Assembly: GCF_036985595.1 (NCBI RefSeq) | Contig: NZ_BTPU01000002.1 | Location: 57,415 to 121,414 of the forward strand | DNA from: Vallitalea maricola | Lineage (GTDB): Bacteria; Bacillota; Clostridia; Lachnospirales; Vallitaleaceae | Direction of reading: 5' to 3' | DNA length: 64,000 bases | Shown here: positions 59,124 to 64,000 of the stretch, in pieces | How the letters are laid out: the number at the start of each line of letters is the position of its first letter | How positions within the stretch are numbered: the stretch's first letter is position 1 | Notes under the pieces: model-generated | Told to the model about the DNA's origin: nothing | Databases searched by the model: none | The model's input: the letters and a program-made list of their open reading frames with translations, nothing else | Position numbers and translations under genes: made by a program

Positions 59124-60722
59124 TCAAGAATGCTCTTTTAATTCAATACCTTCATTTCTCTCCAATATATGCCTAATAGACCATTCATTCTGAAATAATA
59201 ATACTGGTTGCTCATTCTTATTCACCACCAACATGGAATCCATTGTTAAAGATAAATCAGAAGTATCAATACCTTCATTAGCAATCCAACGTATATGCCT
59301 ATAAGGTAACAGCTGCTTAGAAACTTCCACACCATACTCATTCTTCAATCTGTATTCCAATACTTCAAATTGAAGTACACCAACTACACCAATAATAAGC
59401 TCTTCCATCCCAATATTAGGACGTTTATACACCTGAATAGCTCCCTCTTCTGACAATTGAGTGATACCTTTCAGGAATTGTTTTCTCTTAAGAGAATTAG
59501 TGGTTGAAATTCTAGCAAAATGTTCAGGAGCAAATTGAGGTATATCTGCATATTCCAATTTTGAGTCATCTTGACACAATGTATCACCAATGTTAAAGAT
59601 ACCTGGGTCATGGATACCTATTATATCACCAGGATATGCTGAATCAACTATAACTCTATCAGTAGCAACAAACTGCTGTGGCTGGGCTAATTTGACTTTT
59701 TTGCCTTTCTGTACGTGATTAACCACCATTCCCTTATCAAATTTACCAGAACAGATACGTAGAAAAGCAATTCTATCCCTATGAGCAGGATTCATATTAG
59801 CTTGAATCTTAAATATAAAACCTGAAAAATTAGTTGATTCAGGATTAATTTCACCTAAATTACTAGCACGTGCCTTTGGAGGAGTAGTAATATCTAAAAA
59901 GGATTTCAAAAAGGGTTCTACACCAAAGTTAGTAAGAGCACTACCAAAAAATACAGGTGTCAGATTACCATTCAAGACCTCTTCAAGACTGAAATTATCT
60001 CCTGCAATATCCAGTAATTCAATATCACTTTTTAATTGTTCATGTAAGGTTTCACCTAATAGACCAGTGAATTTTTCATCTGATAAATCACCGGTTATTG
60101 TTTCCGCAATAGATTGTCCATGATTACCATCATTGAAAACTTCAATTTGATTTTCATGTCTATTATATACACCTTTAAAGTTTTTACCAGAACCAATAGG
60201 CCAGTTGACTGGACATGACCTGATACCTAACACATTTTCAATATCTTCCATTAAATCAAAAGGATCTTTACCCATTCTATCCATTTTGTTTATAAAAGTA
60301 AAAATAGGGATTCCTCTCATTTTACAAACTTGAAAAAGTTTTTTTGTCTGATCCTCAACACCCTTGGAACAGTCAATTACCATAACGGCACTATCTGCCG
60401 CCATTAGAGTTCTATAAGTATCTTCACTGAAATCTTGATGCCCAGGAGTATCAAGTATATTAATACAAAAGTCATCATATTCAAATTGAAGTACACTAGA
60501 TGTTACGGAGATACCTCTTTGTTTTTCTATTTCCATCCAATCTGAAACAGCATATTTGGCAGAACGTCTAGATTTTACTGAACCAGCAGAACGTATGGCT
60601 CCACCATATAATAAGAATTTTTCTGTCAATGTTGTTTTACCAGCATCTGGATGTGATATTATTGCAAAAGTTCTTCTACGCTTAACTTCTTTAATAAAAC
60701 TTAATTTATCCTCTACCATCAT
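59124..60722 (-). CDS. prfC: Peptide chain release factor 3
   Basis: A 532-residue translational GTPase that recycles RF1/RF2 from the ribosome after termination. The GTPase domain shows S-H-P-D-A-G-K-T-T-L (G1), R-G-I-S-V-T-S (G2), D-T-P-G-H (G3) and N-K-M-D-R (G4). RF3-specific sequence continues into C-P-V-N-W-P-I-G-S-G and the C-terminal domain. The length is standard. Two Met codons start the frame; the second (60719) is better spaced from the AAGGAAG site. Single gene. Confidence 0.96.
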   Translation of the reverse strand: MMVEDKLSFIKEVKRRRTFAIISHPDAGKTTLTEKFLLYGGAIRSAGSVKSRRSAKYAVSDWMEIEKQRGISVTSSVLQFEYDDFCINILDTPGHQDFSEDTYRTLMAADSAVMVIDCSKGVEDQTKKLFQVCKMRGIPIFTFINKMDRMGKDPFDLMEDIENVLGIRSCPVNWPIGSGKNFKGVYNRHENQIEVFNDGNHGQSIAETITGDLSDEKFTGLLGETLHEQLKSDIELLDIAGDNFSLEEVLNGNLTPVFFGSALTNFGVEPFLKSFLDITTPPKARASNLGEINPESTNFSGFIFKIQANMNPAHRDRIAFLRICSGKFDKGMVVNHVQKGKKVKLAQPQQFVATDRVIVDSAYPGDIIGIHDPGIFNIGDTLCQDDSKLEYADIPQFAPEHFARISTTNSLKRKQFLKGITQLSEEGAIQVYKRPNIGMEELIIGVVGVLQFEVLEYRLKNEYGVEVSKQLLPYRHIRWIANEGIDTSDLSLTMDSMLVVNKNEQPVLLFQNEWSIRHILERNEGIELKEHS

Positions 60723-60896
60723 AATCTTCCTTTATTATAATATTTAGCCTAACCTTTTCGTACGAGTCACTTTTCTTATAAAAAAAGTGTAGCATTATTG
60801 ATGTTATACTTTTATTCACTAACTGTCAATTATTATTTAAAAAAATTATCATAAAGTAATTTTTATTAAAAAAACAAGAAATTATTATAGATTATG

Positions 60897-60958
60897 TTGC
60901 AAAAAATAAAAAAGGTGATATAATATTAACAAATAAACATATGAACAATTATTCATAT
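60897..60958 (+). promoter_or_regulatory. Promoter and ArsR-type operator of the metal-efflux genes
   Basis: TTGCAA (60897-60902), 16 bases, TATAAT (60919-60924), then the inverted repeat ATATGAA-N6-TTCATAT (60939-60958) downstream of the predicted start. Such AT-rich dyads are typical operators of SmtB/ArsR-family metal repressors. Confidence 0.75.
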
Positions 60959-60985
60959 ATTAATATATAAAGGAGATGACTTATA

Positions 60986-61339
60986 TTGCGTAAGGAAGAA
61001 GAGAAGAAAGAATGCTGTAAGGATGATAAATTCATAACTAAGGTTCAATCAATCATGGCAGATGAAGAAACAATATTCTTGCTATCCGATTTTTTTAAAA
61101 ATTTTGGTGATAGTACCAGATTAAAGATAATGGGAGCACTATTTAATGGTGAAATGTGTGTAGGAACTATTGCTGATGTACTTAATATGACACAATCGGC
61201 AGTTTCACATCAATTACGAGTACTAAAAGCAAGTAGATTGGTTAAAGCAAGAAAAGAAGGAAAATTAGTTTATTATTCTCTTAACGATGATCATATAAAA
61301 ATGATATACAAAATGGGGATTGAACACATATTAGAATAA
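60986..61339 (+). CDS. ArsR/SmtB family metal-sensing repressor
   Basis: A 117-residue winged-helix repressor. The N-terminus has a Cys pair (E-C-C). The DNA-binding segment is N-M-T-Q-S-A-V-S-H-Q-L-R-V-L, and the last helix D-D-H-I-K-M-I-Y-K-M-G-I-E-H carries Asp/His residues of the alpha-5 zinc site. The CadC-type alpha-3 motif C-V-C is reduced to C-V-G, so metal sensing probably differs from cadmium/lead CadC. TTG start at 60986 after AAGGAG. It is followed by the metal ATPase. Confidence 0.9.
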   Translation: MRKEEEKKECCKDDKFITKVQSIMADEETIFLLSDFFKNFGDSTRLKIMGALFNGEMCVGTIADVLNMTQSAVSHQLRVLKASRLVKARKEGKLVYYSLNDDHIKMIYKMGIEHILE

Positions 61340-61429
61340 TTAATAGTTAATATTATTATTAATCATTATAAAATTGTTTATTGATAAGCTAATTTATGTA
61401 ATAGATGTTTTGGGAAAGGTGGTATTAGT

Positions 61430-63409
61430 ATGGCAGAAAGATTAACTGACAACATTGGTAATTGTTCTTGTGGAAGTAAAAGTTGTTCAAGTAATAAACA
61501 TGAACATAATCATGACCACGATCATAATGGACATGGACACAATCATGAACATAATCATGAAAAATTTACTAAAAGAGATGTAATAGAATTTCTAATAGCT
61601 CTTGGTTTCTTTGTATTAGGATTAGTTCTTAATGTGAGAACTCCTATCAAGATTGGTCTATATGTAGTAGCATATGTTATAGTAGGTAGAGAAATTATAA
61701 TTAGCGCAATCAAAGGATTATTCACAGGAAGATTATTAGATGAAAACTTCTTGATGACAATTGCTTCATTAGCAGCATTTTTTATTGGAGAATATCCAGA
61801 AGCTACAGCAGTTATGCTGTTCTATAGAGTAGGGGAATTGTTTGAAGGATTAGCTGTTAATAGATCAAAGAATTCTATTGAAGAATTACTAAATATTAAA
61901 CCAGAAGTAGCTAATGTTAAGGTTGGAGATACATTCAAGACTGTTGAACCAGAGAAAGTTAAGATAGATGATGTTCTAATGGTAAAAGCCGGAGAAAAAA
62001 TACCTCTTGACGGTATAGTAATAGAAGGTACATCAACTGTTGATACTTCTGTTATCACTGGAGAATCTTTGCCTAGAGAAGTAGAAGAAGGTACAGAGGT
62101 ATATAGTGGAGCTATCAACATATCTGGAGTCATTTTAGTAAAGGTAACTAAGGAATTCAGTGAATCCACAGTTGCTAAAATTTTGAAATTAGTTAAAGAA
62201 GCTAATGAACAAAAAGCTGATACAGAAAAATTCATTACCAAGTTTGCAAGATACTATACTCCTATAGTTGTTGGGATAGCTGTATTGTTAGCTTTGATAC
62301 CTCCTCTATTATTTGGAGAAGAGTTAGGGTCTTGGATATATAGAGCAGCGATTTTCTTAGTAGTATCTTGTCCATGCGCATTAGTCATCTCCATACCACT
62401 TGGATATTTTGGTGGCATAGGCGGTGCGTCCAGTCATGGTATATTAGTAAAAGGTGGTAATTACCTTGAGGAATTAAGGAATATAAGAAGCGTCGTTCTT
62501 GATAAAACTGGAACTTTGACAAGAGGTGTTTTTAAGGTAACAGAAGTAATCAATGATAATAAATTGGCTAATAAAGAAAGAGTTATAGAAGTAGCAGCCC
62601 ATGTTGAACATTTTTCCAACCATCCTATTGCAGTTTCTATCATAAATGAATATGGTAAAGAAGTAGATGAAAACCGTGTAAAAAATATTACTGAAATTGC
62701 AGGAAAAGGTGTAAAAGCTGTATTTGATGGGAAAGTAGTAGTTGCAGGTAATAAAAAGCTGATGCTTCAAGAAAATATACCAATAACCATTGAAGATAAA
62801 AGTGTCGGAACTAAAGTATATGTTGCTATGGATAATAAGTTTATTGGAATTATAGTTATAGCCGACGAGCTTAAAAAAGATACTATCAGTGCAATAAGAA
62901 AACTTAAAGAGTATGGAGTGAAAGACATAGTTATGTTAACTGGAGATCATGAGGAAGTTGCAAAAGATATTGCTGATAAAGTAGGGATAACTAGATATTA
63001 TAGTGATCTATTACCTGATGATAAGGTTAATAAACTTGAGGAAATAATGGATGGTGTTGATAATAAGGATACAGTTGTTTTTGTAGGTGATGGAATCAAT
63101 GATGCCCCTGTTCTAGCAAGAGCTGATGTAGGAATAGCAATGGGTGGTGTAGGTTCTGATGCAGCTATAGAAGCTGCTGATGTAGTTCTTATGTCTGATG
63201 AGTTATCCAGCATTCCTATGGCGATGAAAGTATCAAGAAACACTAATAAGATTGTATGGCAGAATATAATCTTTTCACTAGGTATTAAAATAATAATTAT
63301 GATATTGGCTACATTAAATCTTGCAAGTATGTGGATGGCTATATTTGCAGATGTGGGAGTAGCAGTTATAGCCATTTTGAATTCAATAAGAGCTTTAAGA
63401 ATTAAATAG
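61430..63409 (+). CDS. cadA: P1B-type heavy-metal ATPase (Zn/Cd/Pb efflux)
   Basis: A 659-residue P-type ATPase. Instead of a ferredoxin-like heavy-metal domain the N-terminus is a Cys- and His-rich tail (alternating H-E-H-N-H-D-H-D-H type, about residues 11-45) that probably binds zinc. Core signatures: T-G-E-S actuator loop, C314-P-C316 transmembrane metal site, D358-K-T-G-T phosphorylation site, and G-D-G-I-N-D-A-P. The C-P-C class with these features exports Zn2+, Cd2+ or Pb2+. It shares an operon and an operator with the ArsR-type repressor 90 bases upstream. Confidence 0.94.
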   Translation: MAERLTDNIGNCSCGSKSCSSNKHEHNHDHDHNGHGHNHEHNHEKFTKRDVIEFLIALGFFVLGLVLNVRTPIKIGLYVVAYVIVGREIIISAIKGLFTGRLLDENFLMTIASLAAFFIGEYPEATAVMLFYRVGELFEGLAVNRSKNSIEELLNIKPEVANVKVGDTFKTVEPEKVKIDDVLMVKAGEKIPLDGIVIEGTSTVDTSVITGESLPREVEEGTEVYSGAINISGVILVKVTKEFSESTVAKILKLVKEANEQKADTEKFITKFARYYTPIVVGIAVLLALIPPLLFGEELGSWIYRAAIFLVVSCPCALVISIPLGYFGGIGGASSHGILVKGGNYLEELRNIRSVVLDKTGTLTRGVFKVTEVINDNKLANKERVIEVAAHVEHFSNHPIAVSIINEYGKEVDENRVKNITEIAGKGVKAVFDGKVVVAGNKKLMLQENIPITIEDKSVGTKVYVAMDNKFIGIIVIADELKKDTISAIRKLKEYGVKDIVMLTGDHEEVAKDIADKVGITRYYSDLLPDDKVNKLEEIMDGVDNKDTVVFVGDGINDAPVLARADVGIAMGGVGSDAAIEAADVVLMSDELSSIPMAMKVSRNTNKIVWQNIIFSLGIKIIIMILATLNLASMWMAIFADVGVAVIAILNSIRALRIK

Positions 63410-63445
63410 TGTAATAAAAATAGTTTAATTAGTATTGATATTAGT

Positions 63446-64000
63446 TTATTTGATCCCTTTCCCTGAATCATTAACATCCATAAGTTCTTTGGGGAAGGGG
63501 TCAAAGAAACTTTGATTCATTAGATAGTTAATATGAAATCTTATAACATATCCTTTAATTACATTTAATGGTGCACTAAAGGGTACTTTATGATTCTTAT
63601 ATTCTTCAATAAGGTTATATATGAAATTAAGTTCTTCTGAGCTTATATTTTTTTTGAAATAATCAACGCATTGTAATAAAACTGTTATATTAGAAGTATA
63701 TCTAGGTGCTATACGAAATATTTTTGCAAGGTATTTCTCATATACAATTACTAAATCATCAAAGGAGATACTATCAGATTGATTAATGATTTTATTTAAT
63801 TCTTTTAGTCTCAATTGATTATAAGCCATCATTAGAAGGTTATTACAAGAATGGAATTCTTTTAAATCATCAATTGATTCACTTATTTTTACTTTTTTGA
63901 ATTTAGCCATTACATATAGTTTTGTAAGGAAATGTTCTCTGATTTTGAAATTTCTAAGACGGCCATCATCTTCTATTGCAAGATGATTGTAAGTCTCTGT
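63446..64000 (-). CDS. DUF523-DUF1722 fusion protein (partial, runs off the right edge)
   Basis: The visible part, from the right edge leftwards, is the end of a DUF523 domain (D-D-G-R-L-R-N-F-K-I-R-E-H-F) and then a complete DUF1722/YbgA domain: F-H-S-C-N-N-L-L-M-M-A-Y-N-Q near its start, V-P-F-S-A-P-L-N-V-I near the end and P-F-P-K-E-L-M-D at the C-terminus. The frame stays open through position 64000 with no start, so the gene begins outside the window; the ATG at 63908-63910 is internal. The function of these domains is unknown. It converges with cadA. Confidence 0.8.
   Translation of the reverse strand, partial: TETYNHLAIEDDGRLRNFKIREHFLTKLYVMAKFKKVKISESIDDLKEFHSCNNLLMMAYNQLRLKELNKIINQSDSISFDDLVIVYEKYLAKIFRIAPRYTSNITVLLQCVDYFKKNISSEELNFIYNLIEEYKNHKVPFSAPLNVIKGYVIRFHINYLMNQSFFDPFPKELMDVNDSGKGIK

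Overview
The window is AT-rich DNA from a low-GC, Gram-positive anaerobe of clostridial type. The evidence is the codon use, strong AGGAGG-type ribosome binding sites, a CIRCE heat-shock operator, a PyrR-type attenuator, lipobox lipoproteins and Firmicutes-type gene families. A free-living polysaccharide degrader (for example a Vallitalea-like member of the Lachnospirales) would fit, but that placement is inference. No rRNA, tRNA, CRISPR array, prophage or intact insertion sequence was recognised.

Layout. 1-4925: end of a sugar-binding protein, then a GH95 / sulfatase / GH88 operon for a sulfated, uronate-containing, probably fucosylated glycan. 4926-5642: gene-free, packed with three large foldable elements. 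5643-9034: MFS and MATE exporters, CIRCE-controlled hsp20. 9221-14220: membrane MutS-like ATPase, DUF2278, ogt, SPOR lipoprotein (-), asnA. 14393-18203: leader with terminator, then DUF2294/MpsC, cation antiporter, a small unknown protein and a CLC exchanger. 18365-22952: MerR/TipA-like regulator, DUF2935, DegV, amidohydrolase. 23103-24703 (-): pyrBI with a PyrR attenuator. 25042-28239: secreted subtilase. 28558-35193: NarL-type two-component system, lipoprotein and ABC-2 exporter. 35355-38641: exonuclease III, a ferredoxin-like membrane protein (-), a diguanylate cyclase. 38778-46949: LacI-controlled sugar ABC importer, GH65 phosphorylase, PhnP-like and PHP phosphoesterases. 47062-52621: BlaI/BlaR1-like pair and two probable targets. 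52836-54586 (-): sugar isomerase and AraC regulator. 54881-58870: secreted repeat protein and an OmpR-type two-component system. 59124-64000: prfC (-), ArsR/CadA metal efflux, partial DUF523-DUF1722 protein (-).

The two points most worth a second look are these. (a) A BlaR1-like sensor has an M23 peptidoglycan-peptidase domain where the penicillin sensor normally lies. Its BlaI-like partner gene and a downstream gene encoding a dead-M23/S41 protease share an almost identical promoter-operator block, so the locus looks like a wall-sensing protease regulon not driven by beta-lactam binding. (b) Two distant intergenic elements (5319-5488 and 58991-59100) have identical junction bases arranged as a three-way junction, with perfectly paired but unrelated 22-23 bp terminal arms. 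That is the covariation pattern of a structured RNA.

Carbon is acquired by extracellular glycan hydrolysis and by phosphorolysis of an alpha-glucosyl disaccharide. Several loci are stress or envelope responses (hsp20, BlaI/BlaR, two two-component systems, exporters, metal efflux).
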